Part shown: positions 7,819 to 16,557 of the stretch, piece by piece
Position numbering within the stretch: the first letter of the stretch is position 1
How the letters are laid out: every line of letters begins with the position of its first letter
From: Candidatus Rokubacteria bacterium GWA2_73_35
GTDB taxonomy: Bacteria > Methylomirabilota > Methylomirabilia > Rokubacteriales > CSP1-6
NCBI GenBank assembly: GCA_001790205.1
Contig: MGBU01000002.1
Coordinates: forward strand, 1 to 33,741
Direction of reading: 5' to 3'
DNA length: 33,741 nt
Translations under genes and position numbers: made by a program
Notes under the pieces: model-generated
Seen by the model: the letters and a program-made list of their open reading frames with translations, nothing else
The model's database searches: none
What the model was told of the DNA's origin: nothing

Positions 7819-8768
7819 GGCCGGGCCCGCCGGCGCGCGAGCGCCCGCGCCAGGCGCGGGTACGCGCCCTCGGGCAGGAAGAGCACGACGCCGATCAGCA
7901 GGAGCCCGTAGGCGATCAGGTGGGCGCCGTACAGCCCGCTCTGCCCGAAGTAGAAGCGCGAGAGCTCGCCGAGGGGCGTGAGGATGAAGGAGCCGAGGAT
8001 CGGCCCGAGCAGCGTGCCGGCGCCGCCCACGATCGGCCGGAGGATGATCTCGACCGACATCGGGATCCCGAACACCGCGTTCGGCTGGAGCGAGAACAGG
8101 TAGAACGCGTAGAACGTCCCGCCGAGCCCGGTGAGGAACGACGAGACCAGCATCGCCAGGAGCTTGTACCGCAGCGTATCCACCCCGAGCGCCTCCGCCG
8201 CGCCCTCGTCCTCGCGGATCGCGGCGAGGTAGGCGCCGAAGCGCCGGCGCTCGATGGCCCAGGCGACGCCGGTCGCGAGCAGCAGGAGGGCGAGCGCGAT
8301 GTAGTAGTAGGCCCGGTTGTCCTGGAACTGGAACTGGCGCGGGTCGCCCGTGAACGTGATGTAGAGCCCGAGCGCGCCGCCGAGCGCGTCGATGTTCGAC
8401 GCCGCGATCCGGCCCACCTCGGCGAACGCCACCGTCAGCAGCACGAAGTAGAAGCCGCGCAGGCCGAAGCGGAAGCCGAGGTAGCCGATGACGCCGCCGA
8501 GCACGGCCGCGAGCGCCGCGCCGGCGAACATCCCCACCCACGGCGTGAGCCCCAGCTCGTTCGAGAGCATCGCCGCCGTGTAGCCGCCCACGCCGACGAA
8601 GGCCGCGTGGCCCGCGGAGAGCTGGCCCGCGTAGCCCCCGACGATGTTCCACGCCTGCCCGAGGTACGCGTAGAAGAAGATCAGGATGAAGATCGTCACG
8701 GCGTACGAGCTCAGCACGGCCGGGAGCGCCAGCAGCACCAGGAGCGCGGCGAGCCCCCCCCACCTCAT
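7815..8768 (-). CDS. livM: Branched-chain amino acid type ABC transporter permease LivM
   Basis: A 317-residue inner-membrane permease with many hydrophobic segments. The N-terminal region carries AWNIVGGYAGQLSAGHAAFVGVGGYTAA, a LivM hallmark. It also has GLRGFYFVLLTVAFAEVGR and the ATPase-facing loop AAIREDEGAAEALGVDTLRYKLLA. The region before the C-terminus, IVGGAGTLLGPILGSFILTPL, is standard. The ATG at 8768 overlaps the livH stop (ATGA), so the four downstream genes are translated as a coupled string. Confidence 0.93.
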   Translation of the reverse strand: MRWGGLAALLVLLALPAVLSSYAVTIFILIFFYAYLGQAWNIVGGYAGQLSAGHAAFVGVGGYTAAMLSNELGLTPWVGMFAGAALAAVLGGVIGYLGFRFGLRGFYFVLLTVAFAEVGRIAASNIDALGGALGLYITFTGDPRQFQFQDNRAYYYIALALLLLATGVAWAIERRRFGAYLAAIREDEGAAEALGVDTLRYKLLAMLVSSFLTGLGGTFYAFYLFSLQPNAVFGIPMSVEIILRPIVGGAGTLLGPILGSFILTPLGELSRFYFGQSGLYGAHLIAYGLLLIGVVLFLPEGAYPRLARALARRRARP

Positions 8769-9637
8769 GGCGCGCGCTTGCCGAAGAGCCCGGCGGGCCG
8801 GAACAGGAGGATCAGGATCAGCAGCGAGAAGCTCACCAGCTCCTTGAGCGAGGGGGCGAGGAAGACGGCGCCGAGCGACTCGGCGACCGAGACGAGGAGG
8901 CCCCCGATGAAGGCGCCGAGCAGGCTCCCCATGCCGCCGATGATCACGATGTTGAAGGAGGTGATCGAGAGCGAGAGCCCCGTGGCGGGCTGGAACGGCA
9001 GGAGCGGCGACACGAGCGCGCCGGCGGCGCCCACGCACGCCGCGCCGATGCCGAACGCCGTCGCGTACACCCGCCGGACGTCGGTCCCGATGACCAGCGC
9101 CCCGTACGGATTGTCGGCCGCGGCGCGGATCGCCCGGCCGAGGTCGGTGCGGAAGAGGAACAGCCACAGGAGCAGCGTCAGCAGCACCGCGACGCCGAAG
9201 GTGACGAGCCGGCCGACGTCCACGAACACCGGGCCCAGCCAGATCGTGGACGCCGCGAGCGGCGACCGCACGCGCTCGGGCTCGGGCCCGAACGCCATGA
9301 GGGCGGCGTTCTCGAGGACGAGCGCGACGCCGAGCATCAGGAGGATCTGCATCTCGTGCGGCGCGTCCACGATGCGCTGCACGAGCCCCCGCTGCACGGC
9401 GAGGCCGAGCGCGAAGAGCGCGACGGCGGAGATCACGAACCCCACGTACGGGTCGAGCCCGGCCCGCCGCGAGAGCAGGAGCGCGATGTACATCCCCCAC
9501 ACCATCATGTCGCCGTGCGCGAAGTTGATGACGCGCATGACGCCGAAGATGAGCGTGAGGCCGACGGCCATGAGGCTGTAGACGCCCCCGAAGAGGAGGC
9601 CGCTCAGCAGCCCCTGCGCGACGAGGACCGCGTCCAG
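8765..9637 (-). CDS. livH: Branched-chain amino acid type ABC transporter permease LivH (non-AUG start)
   Basis: A permease of about 290 residues with clear LivH marks: YSLMAVGLTLIFGVMRVINFAHGDMMVWGMY near the N-terminus, AIRAAADNPYGALVIGTDVRRVYATAFGIG as the coupling loop, and IVIIGGMGSLLGAFIGGLL. The expected N-terminus aligns with (L)DAVLVAQGLLSGL, but no ATG, GTG or TTG is present there. I place the start at a CTG (9637-9635), with GAAGG about 6 nt upstream. A second CTG at 9643 overlaps the livK stop as CTGA. Start choice is uncertain; identity is not. Confidence 0.88.
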   Translation of the reverse strand: MDAVLVAQGLLSGLLFGGVYSLMAVGLTLIFGVMRVINFAHGDMMVWGMYIALLLSRRAGLDPYVGFVISAVALFALGLAVQRGLVQRIVDAPHEMQILLMLGVALVLENAALMAFGPEPERVRSPLAASTIWLGPVFVDVGRLVTFGVAVLLTLLLWLFLFRTDLGRAIRAAADNPYGALVIGTDVRRVYATAFGIGAACVGAAGALVSPLLPFQPATGLSLSITSFNIVIIGGMGSLLGAFIGGLLVSVAESLGAVFLAPSLKELVSFSLLILILLFRPAGLFGKRAP

Positions 9638-9639
9638 GC

Positions 9640-10905
9640 TCAGGCCTTCGGCCGCGGGAAGACGAACTTCCTCTCCGCCGACTCCTTGGGCCAGACGACC
9701 GTGGGCCGGAGCCCGAGGATCTGGATCATCGCCGGGATCGCGTTCGGGTTGTCGCCGAGCTCGTTGAACCGGACCGGCCCCGCGGAGACCATGAGCTGGC
9801 CTTGCCAGTCGGTCTTCTTCATCGCGGCGACGATCGCCTCGGCGTCGGTCGACCGGGCGCGCTCGAGGATGTCCGCGATGAGCATCATCGCGTCGTACGA
9901 GTAGCCGGAGTTCGTGTCGAAGGTCTTCCCGCCCGAGCGCTTCCGGTACTCCTCGGCCACGGCCCGCGTCTTCGGGTTCTTGAAGTCGGGCCAGGGCACG
10001 CTCGTCAGCACGTACTCGAGGTCCTCCTTGAGCGCCGCGAGCTGGCCCGCCTCGTAGAGCCCCGGGCTGCCGGGGCCCACGATGCCCATGATCTCGACCC
10101 GCTGCTTGCGCAGCTCGGGCAGCAGGAGCTGGGCGCTCGCCGGACGCGTGATGGGCGCGATGATGTCCGGCTTGAGCGCCTTCGCGCGCGACACCTCGGT
10201 GGAGAGGTCCGAGGGCGGCTCCGGCCACGGGATCACCTCGACGATGTCCCAGGCGGGCTTGGCCGCCTTGTGCGCCGCGACGAAGCCGCGGGCCTGGAGC
10301 TGGCCGAAGAGGTCGTTGGCGTGCATCACGACGATGCGCTTCGGCGAGACGCCGGCCTCCTTGAAGATCTCGCCGAAGTACTGCACGGCCTTGCGCCCGA
10401 ACGAGCTGCCCGTCGGGAAGTTCCGGTAGACGAACTGGAGCTTCTGCTGCCCCTCGCGCACCGACTTCGCCACGTTGGCGGTGATCGGGTCCGCCGCGGC
10501 GATGTCGATCAGGAACGGCACGCGCCGCTGCTGGACGACGGGCACCATGGCCGCCGCGTCGCCCGAGTTGAACGGCCCCTGGAGCATCTGCGCGCCGGCG
10601 TTGATCAGGCGCTCGGCCTCGGCGCGCGCCACGTCGCCCTTGGTCTGCGTGTCGCCGAGCAGCAGCTCGAGCTTCATCCCGCCCAGCGCCTTGATGCCGC
10701 CGGCCGCGTTGATCGCCTCGGCGGCCATCTGGGCGCCGACCCGGCACGCCTGGCCGGGCTCGGCGAGCGGGCCCGTCACCGGGTGGATGACGCCGATCTT
10801 GAAGGTCTTCGCCTGGGCCCGGAGCGGCAGCGGAAACCCGACGACGGCGGCGCCGGCCGCGGCCGTCTTGAGCAGCGTGCGACGGGTGACCCGGGTGCTC
10901 GCCAT
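9640..10905 (-). CDS. livK: Branched-chain amino acid type ABC transporter substrate-binding protein LivK, Tat-exported
   Basis: A 421-residue periplasmic binding protein (type 1 fold). The ATG at 10905 has a perfect AAAGGAGG site (10913-10920), which decides against the in-frame ATG at 10935. The N-terminus has TRRTLLK (residues 7-13) followed by a hydrophobic stretch ending LRAQ, a twin-arginine signal rather than Sec. The mature part starts KTFKIGVIHPVTGPLAEPGQACRVGAQMAAEAINAAGG, typical of the family. It begins the livK-H-M-G-F set. The ligand is unknown; given the neighbouring CoA ligase and CoA-transferase, an aromatic or aliphatic acid is as likely as an amino acid. Confidence 0.92.
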   Translation of the reverse strand: MASTRVTRRTLLKTAAAGAAVVGFPLPLRAQAKTFKIGVIHPVTGPLAEPGQACRVGAQMAAEAINAAGGIKALGGMKLELLLGDTQTKGDVARAEAERLINAGAQMLQGPFNSGDAAAMVPVVQQRRVPFLIDIAAADPITANVAKSVREGQQKLQFVYRNFPTGSSFGRKAVQYFGEIFKEAGVSPKRIVVMHANDLFGQLQARGFVAAHKAAKPAWDIVEVIPWPEPPSDLSTEVSRAKALKPDIIAPITRPASAQLLLPELRKQRVEIMGIVGPGSPGLYEAGQLAALKEDLEYVLTSVPWPDFKNPKTRAVAEEYRKRSGGKTFDTNSGYSYDAMMLIADILERARSTDAEAIVAAMKKTDWQGQLMVSAGPVRFNELGDNPNAIPAMIQILGLRPTVVWPKESAERKFVFPRPKA

Positions 10906-10966
10906 GACGCAGCCTCCTTTGTGTACGCGGATCAACTCTGTTCCCTGTGTGTTCCCGGTTGCTCTG

Positions 10967-12043
10967 TCAGTTGGCCGTGTTTCCGGGAACGATCTCAGGC
11001 TCGATCGTAAACAGCTCGGGCTTCGAAGGATCGACGGTGATCCGCACCCAGTGCGTGTCGGGATCGCCGAACACCTCGACGCGGGTGAAGTTCTCGTAGA
11101 AGCGCCGGGTCTTCTTGCTGATGAGCGGCTTGTTCACGCGGAAGAGGTGCGTGTCGCCGTGCACGAACAGCACGGGCTTGGGGAACGACTCCATCTCGGT
11201 CACCAGCGCATCGACCAGCGCGTCATAGGCTGTGCCCTCGGCATCCTTCGGTATTCTACCGCCAGCACTCCGCACGTAGCGGCTCTTGAGGCTCTCGGTC
11301 CAATGGGACTCGAAGGCGACGTTCGCCTGGGTGAGGAGCACGAGCCCACGCACCTCAGGTGCTCTCGCCGCGGCGAACGCCTTCTTCATCCACGCAAGAT
11401 TCGCCGCCTTGCGCCCGGCGTGCTCGGCGTCCATCTCGGGCGTCCGGCCAAGATTGTCGTTGCTGCCCACGGTGTGCAGGGTCGCGAACACCACCCCGTT
11501 CGTGGTCCAGGTCAGGTTCTCGCGGTACTTGGCAAAGCCCTGGTCCTTTGCCTGGCTGTCCACCGGCATCGTCCGCTGCCCGAGGCTCCGTCCCTCCGGG
11601 AAGAACATCTCGCGCAGCTTGGCGAGCCGCTCGAGCGGATCGACCTTGCGGGCCTTGAGCAGGTGACAGTCGGTCCAGTCATTGTCGCCGGGCGTCAGCA
11701 CGAACGGGTGCGCCGAGCGCTGGAACGACGCGAGCACGCGCGCGAAGCTCTCGTCGGTGCAGGGCATGGAGATCCTGTCGGGGTTGCGGTTGTAGGGCCT
11801 CGGGTCCGCCTCGAAGTCGCCCACGTGGACGACGAAGGCCAGGTTCTCCCGGTTCATCACCGCGATCATCCGGTCGAACTCCTCCTGGTTGCGCTTCGAG
11901 TAGGCCGTATCGCCGATCGCCGCGAACTGGAACTTCTGGCTCTGCGCGTCGGCAACGCCGGCGAATGCAGAGAAAACGATGGCCACAGCGAGCGCAACCG
12001 GAAAGATCGTGAGGCGTCCCTGGGCGCTCAATTCCTTGATCAT
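10967..12043 (-). CDS. Exported calcineurin-like metallophosphoesterase
   Basis: A 358-residue protein with a Sec signal (hydrophobic 11-28, cleavage after ADA, residue 33), so periplasmic or secreted. Metal-site candidates are GDTAYS (D45), VHVGDFE (D76), GDND (N121 in place of the usual GNHD/E), LHTVGSN, and FVHGDTH near the C-terminus (H299, standing for the usual GHxH). The ATG at 12043 overlaps the TetR stop (ATGA) and has AAGGAG at good distance; the ATG at 12052 sits directly on that site and is rejected. The gene looks less GC-rich than its neighbours. The substrate is unknown. Coupling to a TetR gene suggests shared control; loss or change of some usual ligands leaves catalysis unproven. 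Confidence 0.82.
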   Translation of the reverse strand: MIKELSAQGRLTIFPVALAVAIVFSAFAGVADAQSQKFQFAAIGDTAYSKRNQEEFDRMIAVMNRENLAFVVHVGDFEADPRPYNRNPDRISMPCTDESFARVLASFQRSAHPFVLTPGDNDWTDCHLLKARKVDPLERLAKLREMFFPEGRSLGQRTMPVDSQAKDQGFAKYRENLTWTTNGVVFATLHTVGSNDNLGRTPEMDAEHAGRKAANLAWMKKAFAAARAPEVRGLVLLTQANVAFESHWTESLKSRYVRSAGGRIPKDAEGTAYDALVDALVTEMESFPKPVLFVHGDTHLFRVNKPLISKKTRRFYENFTRVEVFGDPDTHWVRITVDPSKPELFTIEPEIVPGNTAN

Positions 12044-12690
12044 CTCAGGCATCTCCTTCGGTCACGACGACCGCGTGGGCCAAGTATGTCGGATCGGGCG
12101 ATCGCCCGCGGGGGTCCCGGCGCGGCGAGCCCGTCGAGGTAGAGCCGCTCGAGCTCGCGAACCAGCGCCTCGGGACCGAGCCGCCCCCGCGGGTCGTACC
12201 AGGCGTCGAGCGTGTTCAGCATGGCGAAGAGCGCGAACGCCGCGACGCTCGGGTCGACCCGGCGGAAGGCCCGCCGCCGCATCCCCTCGCGGATCAGGCC
12301 CCGCACGAGGTCGAGATACGCGCGCTCCCGGACGACGATGCGGCGGCGCCGCTCCGGCGACAGGTACGCCATCTGCCCGAAGAGGATCGCGAGGTTGTTC
12401 GGGTGCTGCCAGTGGAACCGCGCGTGGGCCCGCATGACGCCACGGAGCCGCGCCACCGGCTCGTCCGCGGCCGCCACCGCCCCGCGCGCGCCCGCGAGGA
12501 TGCCGGCCATCGAGTCGTCGCAAATCCGGAAGAGCAGCTCCTCCTTGTCCCGGACGTGATAGTAGATCCCGGGCTTCGACACGCGGGCGAGGCGCGCCAG
12601 CCGGCTCACGCTGGCGGCCGCGAAGCCGTCGGCCGCGAACAGCGCGGCGGCGCTGCGCATCACCCGGTCGAGGCGCGTCTTTCTGGGCAT
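12040..12690 (-). CDS. TetR-family transcriptional regulator
   Basis: A 216-residue DNA-binding repressor. The N-terminal domain has the usual pattern, VMRSAAALFAADGFAAASVSRLARLARVSKPGIYYHVRDKEELL (about 10-53), with helix-turn-helix near 27-46. The C-terminal ligand domain resembles TetR proteins of fatty-acid and acyl-CoA pathways, with LAILFGQMAYLSPERRRRIVVRERAYLDLVRGLI. A palindrome 10 nt upstream of the start (12700-12713) is a likely operator. It lies just after the acyl-CoA dehydrogenase gene and overlaps the phosphoesterase gene, so it probably controls acyl-CoA degradation genes nearby. The effector may be an acyl-CoA; that is inference. Confidence 0.92.
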   Translation of the reverse strand: MPRKTRLDRVMRSAAALFAADGFAAASVSRLARLARVSKPGIYYHVRDKEELLFRICDDSMAGILAGARGAVAAADEPVARLRGVMRAHARFHWQHPNNLAILFGQMAYLSPERRRRIVVRERAYLDLVRGLIREGMRRRAFRRVDPSVAAFALFAMLNTLDAWYDPRGRLGPEALVRELERLYLDGLAAPGPPRAIARSDILGPRGRRDRRRCLR

Positions 12691-12699
12691 CGAAACTAT

Positions 12700-12713
12700 A
12701 CCGACCGGTCAGT
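12700..12713. promoter_or_regulatory. Candidate TetR operator, ACCGACCGGTCAGT
   Basis: A 14-bp palindrome with one mismatched pair, centred between 12706 and 12707, in the 83-nt gap between the acyl-CoA dehydrogenase stop and the TetR start. Palindromes of the ACCGACCGGTCGGT kind are common operators of TetR-family regulators in GC-rich bacteria. Its position 10 nt before the TetR start fits autorepression. Confidence 0.6.
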
Positions 12714-12773
12714 TTTCATCGCCGCCCTTGTAGCCCAGGACGGGACGCCTGTCAACCGGCCGCGCGGCGGGCG

Positions 12774-13922
12774 TCAGCCGCCGAGCAGCTCCTTGGCGAT
12801 GATCAGGCGCTGGATCTGGTTGGTGCCCTCGTAGATCTGCATGATCTTGGCGTCGCGCATGAAGCGCTCGACCGGGTACTCGCGCGTGTAGCCGTAGCCG
12901 CCGAAGATCTGCACGGCGTCGGTCGCGACCTTCATGGCCGCGTCCCCCGCCCAGCACTTCGCCATCGAGGCCTCGTAGGTGTTGCCGCGGATGCCGGCGT
13001 CCACCTGCCGGGCGGCGTGGTGCACCATGAGGCGCGCGCCGTGGACCTGCATCGCCATGTCCGCCAGCATGAACTGGATGCCCTGGAACAGGGCGATCGC
13101 CTGGCCGAACTGCTGCCGCTCCTTGGCGTAGCCGACGGCGGCGTCGAGCGCGGCCTGGCCGATCCCGACCGCCATCGCGCCCGTCGCGGGGCGCGTGATG
13201 TCGAGCGTCTGCATCGCGATCCTGAACCCCTCCCCCTCCCCGCCGAGCCGCTGCGCGACGGGCACCGCGCAGTCGGTGAAGTGGAGCGCGACGGTGGGCG
13301 AGGCGCGGATGCCCATCTTCTTCTCCTTCTTGCCGACGGAGAAGCCGGGCGTGTCCCGGTCCACCAGGAACGCCGTGACGCCCCTGGCGCGCTGCTTCGG
13401 GTCCACCGTCGCGAACACGACGAGCACGTCGGCGTGGTCGCCGTTCGTGCACCACTGCTTGGAGCCGTTGAGCACGTAGCGGTCGCCCCGGCGGACCGCC
13501 GTGGTCCTGAGGCTCGCCGCGTCGGAGCCGGCGCCCGGCTCGGAGAGCGAGTACGCCGCGAGCAGCTCCCCGGTCGCGAGGCGCGGCAGGTAGCGCGCCT
13601 TCTGCTCGTCGCTGCCGGCCAATAAGATAGGCAGCCCGCCGAGCGGCTGGTCGAGGAACTGGGTGGCGGTCGCCGCGCACGCCCAGGCGATCTCCTCGCT
13701 CACGAGCGAGAGCGCGAGGCAGCCCAGGTCGCTCCCGCCCCACGCCTCGGGCACCCAGATGCCGAACAGGCCCGACTCGAGGATGGCCTGCATCGACTCC
13801 TCGGGGTACTGCTCGGTCTCGTCGTAGTGGGCCGCGTGCGGCGCGATCCGCTCGCGCGCGATCTTCCGCGCGAGGTCGCGGATCGCCCGCTGGTCGTCGG
13901 TCAGGTAGAAGAGGTCGTTCAT
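12774..13922 (-). CDS. Acyl-CoA dehydrogenase (short-chain/butyryl type)
   Basis: A 382-residue FAD enzyme that introduces a double bond at C2-C3 of an acyl-Co[20 protein letters not shown] (flavin/acyl site), [17 protein letters not shown], and the C-terminal YEGTNQIQR with catalytic glutamate E365 are intact. The size matches the short-chain group. I choose the ATG at 13922, which has AAGGAG 6 nt upstream, over the ATG at 13937 because that one belongs to the conserved right end of the intergenic repeat. It lies downstream of the CoA-transferase/ligase pair and upstream of TetR, so it probably oxidises the CoA ester those enzymes make. Chain length and branching preference are not readable. 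Confidence 0.92.
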   Translation of the reverse strand: MNDLFYLTDDQRAIRDLARKIARERIAPHAAHYDETEQYPEESMQAILESGLFGIWVPEAWGGSDLGCLALSLVSEEIAWACAATATQFLDQPLGGLPILLAGSDEQKARYLPRLATGELLAAYSLSEPGAGSDAASLRTTAVRRGDRYVLNGSKQWCTNGDHADVLVVFATVDPKQRARGVTAFLVDRDTPGFSVGKKEKKMGIRASPTVALHFTDCAVPVAQRLGGEGEGFRIAMQTLDITRPATGAMAVGIGQAALDAAVGYAKERQQFGQAIALFQGIQFMLADMAMQVHGARLMVHHAARQVDAGIRGNTYEASMAKCWAGDAAMKVATDAVQIFGGYGYTREYPVERFMRDAKIMQIYEGTNQIQRLIIAKELLGG

Positions 13923-13934
13923 GGCCGTCTCCTT

Positions 13935-14025
13935 CATGGGGGGCTCCGGGCGCCCCCCAAGCCCCCCGGACGCTCGCACACGCCCCGGGGGACCCGGGGC
14001 GCGGCTCGATGGATGCGATTCGTTC
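13935..14025 (-). repeat. Double-hairpin intergenic repeat, copy B
   Basis: About 91 bp on the minus strand with the same build as copy A at 6303-6392: GAACGAATCGC edge, a CCCCGGG/CCCGGGG stem, GTGCGAGCG linker, CCGGGGGGCTTGGGGGG, then CCCCCCATG. Its left edge starts at the stop codon of the CaiB gene and its right edge supplies an ATG in frame with the acyl-CoA dehydrogenase. Substitutions between copies are concentrated at two short stretches, while both stems are kept. Confidence 0.75.
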
Positions 14026-15199
14026 AGATGATCCCGCGCGCCCGCAGATCCGCGAGCCGCGCCGGAGGATACCCGAGCACCCCGCCGTAGATCGTCTCAT
14101 TGTGCTCGCCGAGGCGGGGCGGGAAGCCGAGCGGCGGCGGGTCGCCCACGGGCGGCGCGGGCAGCGCGAGCTCGATGCCCGTGCGGGGGTCCCGGACGCG
14201 CACGAGCGCCGACGCGACGAGCGGGTCCGCCACCACGTCGGCGAGCGTGGCGACGCGCGCGACGGGGACGCCCGCCGCGCGCAGCTGCGCGAGCGCCTCG
14301 TCGGTCGCGAGCCGCGCGAAGCACTCCGCGAGCGCCCGGTGCAGGCGCGGCGCGTCGGCGACCCGCCCGGCGTTGGTCGCGTACGCGGGCCGGTCCACGC
14401 CGGCGAGCGCCGGGAGGCGCGCGAGCGCCGCCCACTGCGCGTCGTTGCCGACGGCCACGTAGACCCAGCCCTCGCGCGTCGCGAACACCGAGACCGGCGC
14501 GAAGAACTGGTGCGTGTTGCCCCGGCGCGTGACGCGCTCGCCCAGGCTCGCGCCGAGTACCAACGGCGCGACCAGCCAGGACACCGCGCTCCGCAGCATC
14601 GAGAGGTCGATCCGCGCGCCGCCGCCGCGGCGCGCGCGCCGGTAGAGCGCCTTCATCACCTCGCCGTAGCCGTGCTCGGCGGCGCCGAGGTCCACCATGG
14701 GCAGGCCGAACACGGTCGGCGGGCCCTCGGGCTCGCCGGTCAGCTCCATGAAGCCCGCGCGCGCCTGGAGGACCGGGTCGTACGCGGCCTCGTCGTGGGC
14801 GGGCCCGAAGCCCGTGATGCCGAGCCAGACCAGGTCCGGCACGGCCGCCGCGAGCGTCGTGTAGTCGATCCCGAGGCGGCCGTAGCTGCGCGGGCGCTGG
14901 TTCGTGGCGAAGACGTCCACGCGGAGGGCGCCGAGCAGCTCGAGCAGGAGCGCCCGGCCCTCGGGCTCCGCGAGGTTCAGCGTGACGGCCTCCTTGCCGC
15001 AGTTGTTCGGCAGGAAGTAGCTCCGCATGCCGGGCTCGCCGAGCACGTCGCGCCCGACGAAGCGGTTCGGGTCGGGGTGCGCGGCGTTCTCGACGCGGAC
15101 CACCCGGGCGCCGTCGCAGGCGAGCCGGTACGTGAGGAACGGCAGGACGGTGGCCTGCTCGAGCGAGAGGACGGTGAGGCCGTCGAGGGCGCGGCTCAC
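14024..15199 (-). CDS. CaiB/BaiF-family (type III) CoA-transferase
   Basis: A 391-residue cytoplasmic enzyme expected to move CoA between acids. It has [31 protein letters not shown] at the N-terminus, and [20 protein letters not shown], where D170 matches the catalytic aspartate (D169 in formyl-CoA transferase). It ends [11 protein letters not shown], a common ending. Start is GTG at 15199, overlapping the ligase stop (GTGA). It differs from the second CaiB protein (27863-29056), being a distinct subgroup. Having a ligase and a CoA-transferase in one operon suggests that one activates the substrate and the other recycles CoA from a product. Confidence 0.9.
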   Translation of the reverse strand: MSRALDGLTVLSLEQATVLPFLTYRLACDGARVVRVENAAHPDPNRFVGRDVLGEPGMRSYFLPNNCGKEAVTLNLAEPEGRALLLELLGALRVDVFATNQRPRSYGRLGIDYTTLAAAVPDLVWLGITGFGPAHDEAAYDPVLQARAGFMELTGEPEGPPTVFGLPMVDLGAAEHGYGEVMKALYRRARRGGGARIDLSMLRSAVSWLVAPLVLGASLGERVTRRGNTHQFFAPVSVFATREGWVYVAVGNDAQWAALARLPALAGVDRPAYATNAGRVADAPRLHRALAECFARLATDEALAQLRAAGVPVARVATLADVVADPLVASALVRVRDPRTGIELALPAPPVGDPPPLGFPPRLGEHNETIYGGVLGYPPARLADLRARGII

Positions 15200-16467
15200 G
15201 TCGTCGCGCGGCGGTCCACGACGCGCACCGCCTTGCCCGCGGGCCGCTCGAGCTCCCCGAGCGCGCAGAGCCGGACCTCGGGCGAGAGCGCGAGCCGGTC
15301 GTGCAGCGCGCGCCGGACCCGCGCCGCGACCGACGGGTCGCAGTCGGGCTCGGTCTCGACGTGGATGGTCATCCGCTCGCCGCCGCCCTCGGAGTCGAGC
15401 ACGATCCGGTACTCGTGGCTCACGCCGGCGTGCCGGAGCAGCACGGTCTCGACCTGGCGCGGGTAGAAGTTGACGCCCTTGAAGATGAGCATGTCGTCCG
15501 TGCGCCCGCGCAGCCGGTCCAGGCGCAGCGCCGTGCGCCCGCAGTCGCAGCGCGCGCGCGCGACGACGCGCGTCAGGTCGTGGGTGCGGTAGCGCACGAG
15601 CGGCAGCCCCGCGCGCGTGAGCGTCGAGACCACCAGCTCGCCCTCGGCGCCGTCGGGGCGCGGCGCCCCCGTCGCCGGGTCCACGATCTCGACGAAGAAG
15701 TGGTCCTCCCACACGTGGATCCCGGCGCGCGCGGCGCAGTCGATGCCCAGGCCGGGGCCGCCGGTCTCGGTCATGCCGATGATGTCGAACGTGCGGATCC
15801 GGAGCTCGCGCTCGATGCGCGCGCGCAGCTCGTCCGACCAGATCTCCGAGCCGAAGATCCCGACGCGGAGGGCGAGCGTGCCGAGGTCGAACCGCTCCTC
15901 GCGCGCCACCTCGAGGAGGCGCAGCGGGTACGTCGCGATCGCGGTCACGACGGTCGCCCCGAGGTCGCGCATGAGCGTGAGCTGGAGGGCGGTCCGGCCG
16001 GCGCCCGTCGGGATCACCATCGCGCCGAGCCGCTCGGCGCCGTAGTGGAAGCCGAAGCCGCCGGTGAAGAGGCCGAACGAGGGCGTGATCTGGATGACGT
16101 CGCCGGGGCCCACGCCGGCGGCGACGTAGCAGCGCGCCATCACCTCGCCCCACTGCTCGACGTCGGCGGCGGTGTACGGGTTCAGGATCGGGTGGCCCGT
16201 CGTGCCGCTCGACATGTGGATGCGGCGGTAGCCGTCCTCGCGCGCGCACGCGAGCCCGAACGGGTAGGCGTCGCGCAGGTCCGCCTTGGTGAGGAACGGC
16301 AGGCGCCGCCAGTCCTCGAGCCGCCGGAGGTCCTCCGGGCGGACGCCGCCGAGCCGGCGCGCGTGGGCGGGCGCGCGCAGGAGCCGCCCGAGCGTCGCGC
16401 GCATCCGCTCGAGGGCGAGCCGCTCCAGGGGCTCGCGCTCGAGCGCCTCGAGCGCCGGCTGGAACAT
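15196..16467 (-). CDS. Phenylacetate-CoA ligase-like (PaaK family) AMP-binding enzyme
   Basis: A 423-residue adenylate-forming CoA ligase. It has the PaaK-type N-terminus MFQPALEALEREPLERLALERMR and the P-loop MSSGTTGHP (SSGTTG 86-91). It also has FDIIGMTETGGPGLGIDC, VRYRTHDLTRV, and the small C-terminal domain with GRTDDMLIFKGVNFYPRQVE. CDCG with upstream C recalls the metal-binding cysteines of some PaaK-like proteins. I choose ATG 16467 over GTG 16485: a minus-strand promoter at 16494-16523 would start transcription near 16487, almost on that GTG, and family proteins begin with M-F-x-P. The substrate is an aryl or aryl-acetic acid by family; the exact acid is unknown. Confidence 0.9.
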   Translation of the reverse strand: MFQPALEALEREPLERLALERMRATLGRLLRAPAHARRLGGVRPEDLRRLEDWRRLPFLTKADLRDAYPFGLACAREDGYRRIHMSSGTTGHPILNPYTAADVEQWGEVMARCYVAAGVGPGDVIQITPSFGLFTGGFGFHYGAERLGAMVIPTGAGRTALQLTLMRDLGATVVTAIATYPLRLLEVAREERFDLGTLALRVGIFGSEIWSDELRARIERELRIRTFDIIGMTETGGPGLGIDCAARAGIHVWEDHFFVEIVDPATGAPRPDGAEGELVVSTLTRAGLPLVRYRTHDLTRVVARARCDCGRTALRLDRLRGRTDDMLIFKGVNFYPRQVETVLLRHAGVSHEYRIVLDSEGGGERMTIHVETEPDCDPSVAARVRRALHDRLALSPEVRLCALGELERPAGKAVRVVDRRATT

Positions 16468-16493
16468 CGGCAGAGGAGCGCCCACGACGGGGC

Positions 16494-16523
16494 AGTGTAG
16501 CGTGCGCGGTCGGCCAGCGGCAA
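16494..16523 (-). promoter_or_regulatory. Probable promoter of the PaaK-like/CaiB operon
   Basis: On the minus strand TTGCCG (16518-16523) and TACACT (16494-16499) are separated by 18 bp. The predicted start near 16487 gives a 20-nt leader to the ATG at 16467. Four or more matches in each box make it plausible. The region is shared with the divergent gene at 16558, for which TACGAT (16529-16534) is a possible -10 without a good -35. Confidence 0.42.
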
Positions 16524-16557
16524 TGCGCTACGATGAGGCGTTCGCCCCAGGCTCCCC

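Noticed and set aside
13923-13979. Longer N-terminus for the acyl-CoA dehydrogenase from 13979 or 13937
   Set aside because: These codons come from the intergenic repeat; the family N-terminus and a good ribosome site fit the ATG at 13922.
16529-16534. Promoter for the rightward gene at 16558
   Set aside because: TACGAT could be a -10, but no acceptable -35 lies 16-18 bp upstream, so it is not listed as a feature.
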